From an uncultured Burkholderiales bacterium (lineage in GTDB: Bacteria; Pseudomonadota; Gammaproteobacteria; Burkholderiales; Burkholderiaceae_C), in the NCBI GenBank assembly GCA_903932865.1, contig CAIZHQ010000014.1:186001-250000 (forward strand): a DNA stretch of 64,000 nucleotides. Reading direction: 5' to 3'. This document shows positions 54,693-62,727 of the stretch, in pieces. The notes below the pieces were generated by a model. That model did no database searches. It was not told where the DNA came from and was given only the letters and a program-made list of their open reading frames with translations. A program made the translations under genes and the position numbers. Every line of letters starts with the position of its first letter. Position 1 is the stretch's first letter.

Positions 54693-55505
54693 TCAAGCGG
54701 TTTGGTTGTAGCCAGGACGCGGCACCATGTCCATCAACATGCAGGACATGCCGCCATCGACAACGAGCTCGGCACCGTTGACGTAGCCCGAGCGTGGACT
54801 GGCTAGAAAAATCGCCACATCGGCGATGTCTTGCGGCTCGCCGATGCGGCGGCTGGCCGTGACGGCTGAACGCTTGGCTTCAAAGCCAGGCTCTTCGTAA
54901 AACTTGGCCGACAACGCGGTGCGGATCATGCCGGGGCAAATCGCGTTGCTGCGCACGCCTTGCGGACCCCATTCGACGGCCATCTGACGCGACATCTGCA
55001 GCACGCCGGCTTTGCTGGCGCTGTAGGCACCGCTGTTGCTTTGTGGAAACAGTCCTGAGATGGACGCCACGTTGACGATGCCGCCTTCACCGGCGTCGCG
55101 CATGGCCGCACCGAATGCGCGGGAGCACAGCATATAACCGGTCAGGTTGACCGCCAGCACGGCGTTCCAATCGTCCAGGCTCACATCGGCCAAACCGCCA
55201 GAACGCAGCTGTCCCGCGTTGTTGATCAGCGCATAGGCGGTGCCCCATGTGGACTGGACTTTTTCTGCGGCGGTCTGCACGCTGGCCTCATCGCTGATGT
55301 CACAAGTCACTGCCAAGGTCTTCGCGCCCTTCGCTTGCAGCTGATCTTGCATGCGTCTCAAACCCTGTGCATCGCGATCAAGCAGCACCACGCGCGCCCC
55401 CACTTGCGTTAAACGTTCAGCGACCGACGCGCCGATGCCGCTGGCGGCGCCGGTGACCACACACATGCGGTCGTCCAACTCAAGCCAGCTTATGTCTCCA
55501 TTCAT
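54693..55505 (-). CDS. Short-chain dehydrogenase/reductase (SDR 4)
   Basis: 270 residues from the ATG at 55505, preferred over the in-frame ATG at 55511 because AAGGA then sits 7 bp upstream. MCVVTGAASGIGASVA, LINNAGQL, NVASISGLF (Ser) and YSASKAGVLQ (Tyr-x-x-x-Lys) are intact; LLDRD after strand 2 indicates NAD. GYVNGAELVVDGG closes the fold. It is the first gene of the minus-strand SDR/flavoprotein run and diverges from an AraC regulator across 112 bp. Confidence 0.9.
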   Translation of the reverse strand: MNGDISWLELDDRMCVVTGAASGIGASVAERLTQVGARVVLLDRDAQGLRRMQDQLQAKGAKTLAVTCDISDEASVQTAAEKVQSTWGTAYALINNAGQLRSGGLADVSLDDWNAVLAVNLTGYMLCSRAFGAAMRDAGEGGIVNVASISGLFPQSNSGAYSASKAGVLQMSRQMAVEWGPQGVRSNAICPGMIRTALSAKFYEEPGFEAKRSAVTASRRIGEPQDIADVAIFLASPRSGYVNGAELVVDGGMSCMLMDMVPRPGYNQTA

Positions 55506-55617
55506 GTTCATGTCCTTTGTTTCTGTTTTCTACCAAGCATTGTTGGAATGAGCGTCGAGAAAATTTTTGACGATTCGATCGAGTAGCAGGACAATTCGTG
55601 CGAATTGGAGCGTAGAA

Positions 55618-56544
55618 ATGACGGTTTCTAGGGTTATCCCGAATTACGATTTGTATGGCGATTCGAGCCGGCATGAAGAATCGGCGGCATTCAATTTCGA
55701 ATGGATTCCGCAGCGATCGACCTTGTACAACTGGCTGATCCATCCCCATCGACACGATTCGTTCATCCAGGTGCTTTACCTCACAGAGGGGCATGTGGAT
55801 GTGCAGATTGAGCATGTTCAGCAAACACTGCATTCGCCCTGCGTGATGTTGATCCCGGCAGGTCATGTGCACGGGTTCCGGTTTTCCCAAGACACCAATG
55901 GCCCGGTGGTCACGGCCATGCAAAAGGCGCTGGAATCGGCGGCGGCGTTGATGATGCCGCCTTTGCTGGACACCATACGCACCCCGCGTTTGCTCTCCTT
56001 GCAGTCGGAGATGCGTTACATCGACCAGCTCATGCCCTTGTTTTTGGCGCTGGAGCAAGAGTCGCACACACCGGCTGAAGGTCAGGTGGCCGCGGGGACG
56101 TCTTTGTTGTTGGCCCTGATGGTGCAAGTGCACCGCATTTGCAAATTGTCCGATCAGACGCTCACCCAAACCCATTACAGCATCTCGCGCAAGGCGCGGC
56201 AAATCGAAAAATTCCGCAGCTTGATCGATAAAAATTTCCGCACTGAGCATTCCTTGCAAACCTACGCCAACCAGGTCGGCGTGACGGTGGGGCAACTTTC
56301 GCGCCTGTGTCGTGAGGTCTTGGGCAAATCGAGCCTGCAGGTCATGAATGACCGATTGATTCAGGAAGCGCAACGCGAACTGGTCTACACCGCTTTGCCC
56401 ATCAAACAACTGGCCTCCGAACTCGGCTTTGAGGACGACGCTTACTTCAGCCGTTTCTTTCGCAAGCACATCGGCATGACCCCCAAGGCTTACCGTGCCA
56501 AGTCTTTGGCACAAATGGGCATTGATGTTCAGACACATTTCTGA
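55618..56544 (+). CDS. AraC-family transcriptional regulator (PobR-like)
   Basis: 308 residues from the ATG at 55618 (TTGGAG just upstream). An N-terminal cupin (HPHRHDSFIQVLYLTEGHVDV and onward) is followed by a C-terminal double helix-turn-helix (HSLQTYANQVGVTVGQLSRL; IKQLASELGFEDDAYFSRFF, then RKHIGMTPKAYR). The overall form matches activators such as PobR, which responds to 4-hydroxybenzoate. No pobA is next to it; the divergent SDR/KstD-like operon is the obvious target, with a cyclic carboxylate as the likely effector (inference). Confidence 0.9.
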   Translation: MTVSRVIPNYDLYGDSSRHEESAAFNFEWIPQRSTLYNWLIHPHRHDSFIQVLYLTEGHVDVQIEHVQQTLHSPCVMLIPAGHVHGFRFSQDTNGPVVTAMQKALESAAALMMPPLLDTIRTPRLLSLQSEMRYIDQLMPLFLALEQESHTPAEGQVAAGTSLLLALMVQVHRICKLSDQTLTQTHYSISRKARQIEKFRSLIDKNFRTEHSLQTYANQVGVTVGQLSRLCREVLGKSSLQVMNDRLIQEAQRELVYTALPIKQLASELGFEDDAYFSRFFRKHIGMTPKAYRAKSLAQMGIDVQTHF

Positions 56545-56565
56545 GCCTCCTCCCCTGATTGGACC

Positions 56566-57090
56566 GTGAGTTTGAAGTTGCTGCACATGCGGCGTGCTGA
56601 TTTGAACGTTTCGAATGGAACTGGCCAACCGTATTTTTTCAAGTTGTATCAATGCGCCAATATGTTGCACAAAACAGGCAGCAGGGCGGTGCAGGATGAG
56701 GGACTGACCACGCAGCAGTGGGCGATGCTGGGGGCCTTGTCGCGACCCGAGGCCTCACAAGGCATGGGGGTGGGCGAACTGGCTCGCTACCTCATGGTCA
56801 GCCGACAAAACCTCTCAGGCCTGATCACATGGATGACGCGTGACGGGCACATTCAGATGAGCACTGATGGGCGCGATCGACGTTCGCGCTTGGTGGTGAT
56901 GACCGATACAGGTCGCCATGTCTGGATGGATCTGGCTCAGCCCAAAATCAAGGCTCATGACGAGCAGGCGCTGCAGGACTTGTCGATTGGCGACATGGCG
57001 CACACCTTGCACTACTTTATGAAATTGCTGGCCAACATGGAAAAAATTGACAAAGCGTTGCCAGAAGATGAGGTCAATACAGAGGCCTAA
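56566..57090 (+). CDS. MarR-family transcriptional regulator
   Basis: 174 residues from a GTG at 56566; an ATG at 56587 is an alternative. The winged helix is MGVGELARYLMVSRQNLSGLITWMTRDGHI, with the wing DGRDRRSRLVVMTDTGR. It starts 21 bp after the AraC gene, so the two are probably cotranscribed. MarR proteins of this size often respond to aromatic acids or their CoA esters. The target is not evident. Confidence 0.87.
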   Translation: MSLKLLHMRRADLNVSNGTGQPYFFKLYQCANMLHKTGSRAVQDEGLTTQQWAMLGALSRPEASQGMGVGELARYLMVSRQNLSGLITWMTRDGHIQMSTDGRDRRSRLVVMTDTGRHVWMDLAQPKIKAHDEQALQDLSIGDMAHTLHYFMKLLANMEKIDKALPEDEVNTEA

Positions 57091-57134
57091 GCCTGTGGGG
57101 TGCAGCGGCCTGCTGGCGGTCTATACTTCGAATA

Positions 57135-57818
57135 ATGAACCATACGGTACATTCTGAAGACGCGCTGCAAGTGACACCCAGCGGCACCAGCCGCACCAAC
57201 GACCCCGCCCGCACCATGGCTGAGATTCTGACCGTGGCGACGCACGAGTTCGCCGACAAGGGCCTGACGGGCGCGCGCATCGACGCCATTGCCGCGGCCA
57301 CGCGCACCAGCAAGCGGATGATCTATTACTACTTCGGCAGCAAGGACGGGCTGTACCTGGCGGTGCTGGAGGAGGCTTACCGGCGCATGCGGGCCATTGA
57401 ATCCGATCTGCAGTTGGACGACTTGGCGCCTTTGGACGCTCTGCAAAAGCTGGTGGAGTTCACTTACGACCACCACCGCAACAACGAAGACTTTATCCGT
57501 CTGGTGATGAACGAGAACATCCAGCGCGGTGACTATCTGAGGCAAAGCCAGAGCATTCAGGCCCTGAACACCAACGCCATTGCCTCGGTCAAAGCGGTGT
57601 ACGACCGGGGAGTAGCGCAAGGCGTGTTCCGCTCTGGGCTGGACCCGGTGGACATTCACTCGGCGATTTCGGCGTTCACGTTTTTCAACGTCTCCAACCG
57701 CCACACTTTTGGCCTGATTTTTCAGGACCGCGCCAGCCAGGACAAAGCCAACACCCTCAAAAGGGTGCATGTGGTCGAGTTGATCCTGCGCTTTGTCAGC
57801 CATTCGATTTCGGCATAG
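57135..57818 (+). CDS. TetR-family transcriptional regulator
   Basis: 227 residues. The HTH is EILTVATHEFADKGLTGARIDAIAAATRTSKRMIYYYFGSK (about 30-70); the C-terminal TetR_C domain has QRGDYLRQSQSIQALN, seen in regulators of catabolic operons. It precedes the TRAP/shikimate operon in the same direction with a 97-bp gap, making it the likely regulator. A sequence around its start codon (AACCATACGGTACATT) resembles one upstream of dctQ (AACCAGTTCGTACATT). Confidence 0.9.
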   Translation: MNHTVHSEDALQVTPSGTSRTNDPARTMAEILTVATHEFADKGLTGARIDAIAAATRTSKRMIYYYFGSKDGLYLAVLEEAYRRMRAIESDLQLDDLAPLDALQKLVEFTYDHHRNNEDFIRLVMNENIQRGDYLRQSQSIQALNTNAIASVKAVYDRGVAQGVFRSGLDPVDIHSAISAFTFFNVSNRHTFGLIFQDRASQDKANTLKRVHVVELILRFVSHSISA

Positions 57819-57915
57819 CAGTTAAATCCCAATGCCACCAAGAAATAAGGGTAAACACTTATCCCATAAAAACTAACCAGTTCGTACATTATCGAATGTC
57901 CTTTTCCGGAGTTGC

Positions 57916-58455
57916 GTGGTGGTTCAAAAATTCATTGACGGGTTTTGCAAAGTCCTGAACGTCGTCATTGCCCTGTGCTTGGCCGTGATGGTGGTGCTGG
58001 TGTTTGGCAATGTGGTCATGCGCTATGGCTTCAACTCGGGCATCACCTTGTCAGAAGAGTTGTCACGCTGGTTGTTCGTCTGGATGACGTTCATGGGTGC
58101 CGTCATCGCCTTGAAGGAGCATGGTCATCTCGGCACCGACATGTTGGTGGGCAAATTGGGTCCTGCAGGCAAGAGGTTTTGCCTCGCATTGTCTTATCTG
58201 GCCATGCTGTACATCTGCGGGTTGTTGTTCAAAGGGGCTTACCAGCAGACCGTGATCAACCTGGGCAGCACCAGCGCGGTGATGGAAGTGTCCATGGCCT
58301 GGGTGTATGCCCCCGGGGTGGTTTTCGCGGTGTTGGGTGGCCTGATCTTGCTGACCGAGTTGTTTCGTTTGTTCACCGGCCAAGTGCGCGATGAAGACCT
58401 GGTCATGGTTCAGGAATCCGAAGAGTCTCCCCATGGCGGCAGTGGCAAAGCCTGA
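57916..58455 (+). CDS. dctQ: TRAP transporter small permease (DctQ)
   Basis: 179 residues from a GTG at 57916, or the next codon, also GTG, which is better spaced from the GGAG at 57908-57911. Four membrane helices; the family motif EELSRWLFVWMTFMGAVIALKEHGH is clear. It is the first gene of the operon dctQ-dctM-dctP-shikimate dehydrogenase-dehydroshikimate dehydratase, so the transported solute is probably shikimate, quinate or a relative. Confidence 0.92.
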   Translation: MVVQKFIDGFCKVLNVVIALCLAVMVVLVFGNVVMRYGFNSGITLSEELSRWLFVWMTFMGAVIALKEHGHLGTDMLVGKLGPAGKRFCLALSYLAMLYICGLLFKGAYQQTVINLGSTSAVMEVSMAWVYAPGVVFAVLGGLILLTELFRLFTGQVRDEDLVMVQESEESPHGGSGKA

Positions 58456-58472
58456 GGGCACAAGGGACTGAC

Positions 58473-59750
58473 ATGACGATCGCTATTTTTATTTCCTCTC
58501 TCCTCGGGGCCATGGCCATTGGCATCCCGATTGCGTTTTCGCTGTTGATTTGCGGCGTGGCCTTGATGTGGCACCTGAACATGTTCGATGCCCAGATCCT
58601 CGCGCAAAACCTGCTCGAAGGCGCCAACAGTTTCCCATTGCTGGCCGTGCCGTTTTTCATGCTGGCCGGCGAGATCATGAATGCGGGCGGTTTGTCGCGC
58701 CGCATCGTGAACTTTGCGATGGCCTGCGTGGGCCACATCAAAGGCGGCCTGGGTTATGTGACCATCATGGCCGCCGTGATCATGGCGGCGCTGTCGGGCT
58801 CGGCGGTGGCCGATGCGGCGGCACTCTCAGCCTTGCTCTTGCCCATGATGGTGGCGGCAGGCCATGACCGGGCCCGCTCGGCGGGTTTGATTGCCTCAGC
58901 CGGCATCATCGCCCCGGTGATTCCGCCCAGCATTGGCTTTGTGATCTTTGGCGTGGCGGGCAACGTGTCCATCTCCAAACTCTTCATGGCCGGCATCGTG
59001 CCGGGCATCATGCTGGGCGCTTCGCTCTGGGTGACTTGGTGGTGGTTGGCGCGGCGTGAAATGGTGCAGGTGCCGCCGCGCAAATCGATGAGCGAAATCA
59101 TGGTGGCCATGCGCGAGGCCACCTGGGCTCTGGTGATGCCGCTCATTGTGGTCTTTGGCCTGAAGTTCGGGGTGTTCACACCTACCGAAGCAGCGGTGGT
59201 CGCAGCGGTGTATGCCTTGATCATCTCGACCTTCGTTTACCGCGAATTGGGTCTGAAAGATCTGTACCCCTTGTTTGTGAGTTCGGCCAAAACCAGCGCG
59301 ATCGTGATGTTTTTGGTGGCCGCGGCCATGGTGTCGGCTTGGTTGATCACGGTGGCCAATTTGCCCGCTCAGTTGATCGAGTTTCTGCAGCCGTTGCTGG
59401 ACAGCCCCCGTTTGCTCATGTTCACCATCATGGTGATCATCATTGTGGTGGGCACCGCGCTCGACATGACGCCCACCATTTTGCTTTTGACCCCGGTACT
59501 CATGCCGGTGGTCAAGGCGGCAGGCATCGATCCGGTTTATTTCGGCGTGTTGTTCATCATCAACTGCGCCATTGGCCTGATCACACCGCCCGTGGGCACG
59601 GTGCTCAACGCGGTAGCGGGTGTCGGAAAAATCAGCATGGACGAGGTGACCCGGGGTGTGATGCCTTTCATGATCGCCCAGTTCACCATCATGTTTGCGA
59701 TGGTGGCTTTTCCAGGATTGGTCATGGTGCCGGCCCGCTGGTTCTATTGA
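58473..59750 (+). CDS. dctM: TRAP transporter large permease (DctM)
   Basis: 425 residues with about 12 membrane helices. Family landmarks are LAVPFFMLAGEIMNAGGLSRRIV, ALSGSAVADAAALSALLLP, GIIAPVIPPSIGFVIFG and the late ITPPVGTVLN. It forms the Na+-coupled translocation unit with DctQ. It starts 17 bp after dctQ. Confidence 0.95.
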   Translation: MTIAIFISSLLGAMAIGIPIAFSLLICGVALMWHLNMFDAQILAQNLLEGANSFPLLAVPFFMLAGEIMNAGGLSRRIVNFAMACVGHIKGGLGYVTIMAAVIMAALSGSAVADAAALSALLLPMMVAAGHDRARSAGLIASAGIIAPVIPPSIGFVIFGVAGNVSISKLFMAGIVPGIMLGASLWVTWWWLARREMVQVPPRKSMSEIMVAMREATWALVMPLIVVFGLKFGVFTPTEAAVVAAVYALIISTFVYRELGLKDLYPLFVSSAKTSAIVMFLVAAAMVSAWLITVANLPAQLIEFLQPLLDSPRLLMFTIMVIIIVVGTALDMTPTILLLTPVLMPVVKAAGIDPVYFGVLFIINCAIGLITPPVGTVLNAVAGVGKISMDEVTRGVMPFMIAQFTIMFAMVAFPGLVMVPARWFY

Positions 59751-59841
59751 ATTTCCGGTTTGTCGTCTGACCGGGTACGCCAGACGACAAGCCAATTGAT
59801 CACAAGCGTACGTCCGATTCACTTTATTTTGGAGACAGCTC

Positions 59842-60837
59842 ATGAAACGTGTATTCATCAAGTCCTTGATCGCCACCGTGGCGCTGGCCGCCATGGGCGT
59901 GGCTTCGGCGCAAGACAGAACCATCAAGTTCGCCAACCAGAATGCGGCGGGTCACCCCATCATTCAGGGCATGGAAAAGTTCAAGGAAATCGTCGAGAAG
60001 AATTCTGGCGGCAAGCTCAAGGTCAACGTGTTCCCCGCTGGCGCTTTGGGCAGCGACCAGGCCAACGTGTCGGCCATTCAAGGCGGCACCTTGGAGATGG
60101 CTTCCATGAACTCGGGCATCTTTGCTTCTCAAGTTCGCGACTTTTCGGTGTTTGATTTTCCCTTCATGTTTGCCAGTGGTCAGGAAGCCGACGCCGTGGT
60201 GGACGGTGCCTTTGGTAAGAAGATGCATGCCAAGCTGGAAGAAAAAGGCTTGGTGGGTCTGGGCTACTACGAGCTGGGCTTTCGCCATGTGACCAACGGC
60301 CGCCGCGCCATCAACAAAGTGTCGGACATCGAAGGCCTGAAGCTGCGCGTGATCCCCAACCCGATCAACGTGGATTGGGTCAAAGCGCTGGGTGCCAACC
60401 CCACACCACTGCCATTCCCAGAGTTGTACGCTGCGCTGGAACAAAAAGCAGTGGACGGCCAGGAAAACCCGGTGGCCACCATCAACGGTGCCAAGCTGTT
60501 CGAAGTGCAAAAGCACATGGCTTTGACCGGTCACCAGTACAACCCCCAGTCGATCGTCATCAGCAAGAAGTTCTGGGACACCTTGTCGACCGCTGAAAAG
60601 AAAATTTTGAGCGACGCGGCTGCCGAGTCTTCGAAGTTCCAGCGCACCCAAGCGCGCGCGCAGGAAGCCAGCTTGCTGGAGAATCTGAAGAAAAACGGCA
60701 TGCAAGTGACCAGCTTGCCACCTGCCGAAGTGGCCATCTTGCGCGACAAGATGAAGCCTGTCATTGCCAAGCACGGCGAGGCGATTGCCGCCACCGTGGC
60801 CGAACTGCAAGCCGAGTTGGCCAAGCTGCGCAAATAA
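59842..60837 (+). CDS. dctP: TRAP transporter substrate-binding protein (DctP)
   Basis: 331 residues, GGAG at 59831-59834 before the ATG at 59842. A signal peptide (MKRVFIKSLIATVALAAMGV, then ASAQ) leads into the DctP fold: IKFANQNAAGHPIIQGMEKF, GALGSDQANVSAIQGGTLEM and the ligand-binding Arg region GLKLRVIPNPINVDWVKALGANPTP. Placed third after the membrane genes and directly before the dehydrogenase, it probably binds a hydroaromatic carboxylate in the periplasm. Confidence 0.95.
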   Translation: MKRVFIKSLIATVALAAMGVASAQDRTIKFANQNAAGHPIIQGMEKFKEIVEKNSGGKLKVNVFPAGALGSDQANVSAIQGGTLEMASMNSGIFASQVRDFSVFDFPFMFASGQEADAVVDGAFGKKMHAKLEEKGLVGLGYYELGFRHVTNGRRAINKVSDIEGLKLRVIPNPINVDWVKALGANPTPLPFPELYAALEQKAVDGQENPVATINGAKLFEVQKHMALTGHQYNPQSIVISKKFWDTLSTAEKKILSDAAAESSKFQRTQARAQEASLLENLKKNGMQVTSLPPAEVAILRDKMKPVIAKHGEAIAATVAELQAELAKLRK

Positions 60838-60844
60838 GCCCCGG

Positions 60845-60866
60845 GGCCACGGCGCGCGCCGTGGCC
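60845..60866 (+). repeat. Perfect 22-bp palindrome after dctP
   Basis: Arms GGCCACGGCGC and GCGCCGTGGCC form an uninterrupted 11-bp GC-rich stem immediately after the dctP stop. No U-run follows. It may stabilise the abundant binding-protein message or act with the terminator 80 bp further on. Confidence 0.6.
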
Positions 60867-60945
60867 TGCTAGAGACGAGCCTGCTTCAGTCCGGCGCTGT
60901 CGCGGGCCTGCCGCCTGCAGTCAGGGGGCATTTCCTGATTCCTTT

Positions 60946-60976
60946 AACCCGCAGGCTTTGACCCTGCGGGTTTCTT
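60946..60976 (+). terminator. Intrinsic terminator or attenuator between dctP and the shikimate dehydrogenase gene
   Basis: AACCCGCAGG (60946-60955) and CCTGCGGGTT (60963-60972) form a 10-bp stem with a 7-base loop, followed by TCTT, a short interrupted U-tract. It would reduce transcription into the enzyme genes relative to the transporter genes, ending only 13 bp before the next ATG. Confidence 0.65.
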
Positions 60977-60988
60977 CCCCTTTAGCCC

Positions 60989-61822
60989 ATGATCAACGGC
61001 CACACCGAACTCATCGCTCACATTGGTTACCCCACGCACACTTTCAAGTCTCCGATGATTTACAACCCGTATTTCAACGAGGCGGGCATCAACGCGGTGG
61101 TGGTACCCATGGGTTGCAAACCAGAGAACTATCCACAGTTTTTGAAGTCAGTGTTCAAGCTGGAAAACATCCGGGGGGCGTTGGTCACCATGCCGCACAA
61201 GGTCAGCACGGTGGGTTTACTCGATGAAGTGACCGCCACCGTGCGCGTGGCCGGAGCCTGTAACGCGGTCAAGCGCCTGGCCGATGGCCGCTTGGTGGGT
61301 GACATGTTCGACGGTGCCGGTTTTGTGCGCGGTGTGCAGCGCAAGGGTTTTGACCTGACCGGCAAACGTGTGTTGGTGGTGGGCACAGGCGGTGTGGGCT
61401 GCGCGATTGCGGCATCTTTGGCGGGTGCGGGCATTGCGTCCATCAGTTTGTTCGACGTGAACAATGGCTGCTGCGAAGCATTGGCCAAGCGGCTCAAGGA
61501 CAACCACCCTAAAATCGCGGTTCGTACCGGATCGAACGATCCAGCGGGGCACGATCTGGTCGTCAACGCGACGCCCATGGGCATGAACGATGGGGATCCG
61601 CTGCCCCTGGATGTGTCGCGCCTGTCGCCCGACGCTTTCGTGGGCGAGGTGGTCATGCGCGCCGAGAACACCGCGTTTTTGGCGGCAGCCCAAGCGCGCG
61701 GCTGCCGCACTCAGGTAGGTACCGACATGTTGTACGAGCAAATCCCTGCCTACCTTGAATTTTTTGGATTGCCCACAACCACAGCTGAAGAGCTGCGGCG
61801 TGTGGCGAAGCTGATTTATTGA
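60989..61822 (+). CDS. Catabolic shikimate/quinate dehydrogenase (NAD-type AroE paralogue, copy 3)
   Basis: 277 residues. Catalytic Lys71 (VTMPHKVSTV) and Asp108 (GDMFDGAGF) are present, GTGGVGCAIAASL opens the nucleotide domain, and LFDVNNGCC after strand 2 places Asp where NADP enzymes have NRT, so NAD is the likely cofactor. It sits between the TRAP transporter and the split dehydroshikimate dehydratase, so it should oxidise imported shikimate or quinate to the 3-dehydro form. The reverse, biosynthetic role belongs to aroE at 33933. Confidence 0.9.
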   Translation: MINGHTELIAHIGYPTHTFKSPMIYNPYFNEAGINAVVVPMGCKPENYPQFLKSVFKLENIRGALVTMPHKVSTVGLLDEVTATVRVAGACNAVKRLADGRLVGDMFDGAGFVRGVQRKGFDLTGKRVLVVGTGGVGCAIAASLAGAGIASISLFDVNNGCCEALAKRLKDNHPKIAVRTGSNDPAGHDLVVNATPMGMNDGDPLPLDVSRLSPDAFVGEVVMRAENTAFLAAAQARGCRTQVGTDMLYEQIPAYLEFFGLPTTTAEELRRVAKLIY

Positions 61823-61843
61823 ACACCCGACTGGAGCCTTGAG

Positions 61844-62719
61844 ATGAGCTTGAACAAAGTGGACCGCGAAGCCGTGCCGGACATGCCCAACCGTTTGGGC
61901 ATCTCGGGCATTGAGTTCATCGAATACGCCACCAGCCGCCCGCAGGCTTTGGGTCAGGTGCTCGAAAACATGGGTTTTCGCCCGGTGGCGCGTCACCGCT
62001 CGCGCGAGGTGACGCTGTACCGCCAGGGCAGCATGAACCTGGTGGTCAACGCCAGCCCGGACGATGCCCGCGTGAGCGGCACGGTCGACGGCCAGCCCGC
62101 GATCTCGGCCGTGGCCTTTCGGGTGCAAGACGCGCTGAAAGCGCACACCCGGTGCCTGGATTTGGGTGCATGGAACGTGGACAGTCACGCGCAGGCCATG
62201 GAACTGCACATCCCCGCCATCCACGGCCCTGGCGGCAGCCGCTTTTACTTTGTAGACCGCTGGCAAGAGTTCTCGATCTACGACATCGACTTCAAGCCCA
62301 TTCCCACCGTGGACCCCAAACCTCCAGCGCTGGCAGGTATGCGCTACTTTGGCGTGGTGCAGTACATCGGTGCCGCCCGCAGCGCCGATTGGCAAACCTA
62401 TTACGAACACATGTTTGACTTCAGCAGCATCCCGGACGAAGAGCGCTTTGGCATCTTGCCCAAGGGCAAGCTGATGAAAAGCCCTTGCGGCAGCTTTTTG
62501 TGGCAACTGGTGGAACCTGAGCCCTGGATGGACGCAGACGACAGCCCCGAGTGCTTGCAGCGCATTGGCTTTGGCGTGCCCGATGTGGGTCAGGCGGTGG
62601 CCGCGCTCAAGGCGCGTGCTGTGGAGTTTGTCGAGTCGACCCAGCTGCACCCTGAAGACCGGGGTGCGCTCACCCGTGCCACGCTGGGCTCGGTCGCTTT
62701 TGAACTGGTTCACCAGTGA
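61844..62719 (+). CDS. VOC/4-hydroxyphenylpyruvate dioxygenase-like protein, partner half of a split QuiC1
   Basis: 291 residues of HPPD-like fold with two vicinal-oxygen-chelate repeats (about 18-145 and 155-291). In Pseudomonas QuiC1 a domain like this is the C-terminal half of the dehydroshikimate dehydratase; here it is a separate gene placed before the dehydratase half. Compared with true HPPD, the first metal His is absent (MRYFGVVQYIG has no His), the second is replaced by Arg (LQRIGFGV) and only the C-terminal Glu remains (FELVHQ). Dioxygenase activity is therefore unlikely; a structural or regulatory role is possible. Confidence 0.8.
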   Translation: MSLNKVDREAVPDMPNRLGISGIEFIEYATSRPQALGQVLENMGFRPVARHRSREVTLYRQGSMNLVVNASPDDARVSGTVDGQPAISAVAFRVQDALKAHTRCLDLGAWNVDSHAQAMELHIPAIHGPGGSRFYFVDRWQEFSIYDIDFKPIPTVDPKPPALAGMRYFGVVQYIGAARSADWQTYYEHMFDFSSIPDEERFGILPKGKLMKSPCGSFLWQLVEPEPWMDADDSPECLQRIGFGVPDVGQAVAALKARAVEFVESTQLHPEDRGALTRATLGSVAFELVHQ

Positions 62720-62727
62720 GGCCGCGC

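Noticed and set aside
58896..59936. A 346-residue minus-strand open frame opposite dctM
   Set aside because: It is His/Arg/Asp-rich, with no hydrophobic core or motif, and covers a clear TRAP permease gene on the other strand.
61217..62713. A 498-residue minus-strand open frame
   Set aside because: It is antisense to the AroE paralogue and the HPPD-like gene, spans their boundary, and has shadow-like composition.
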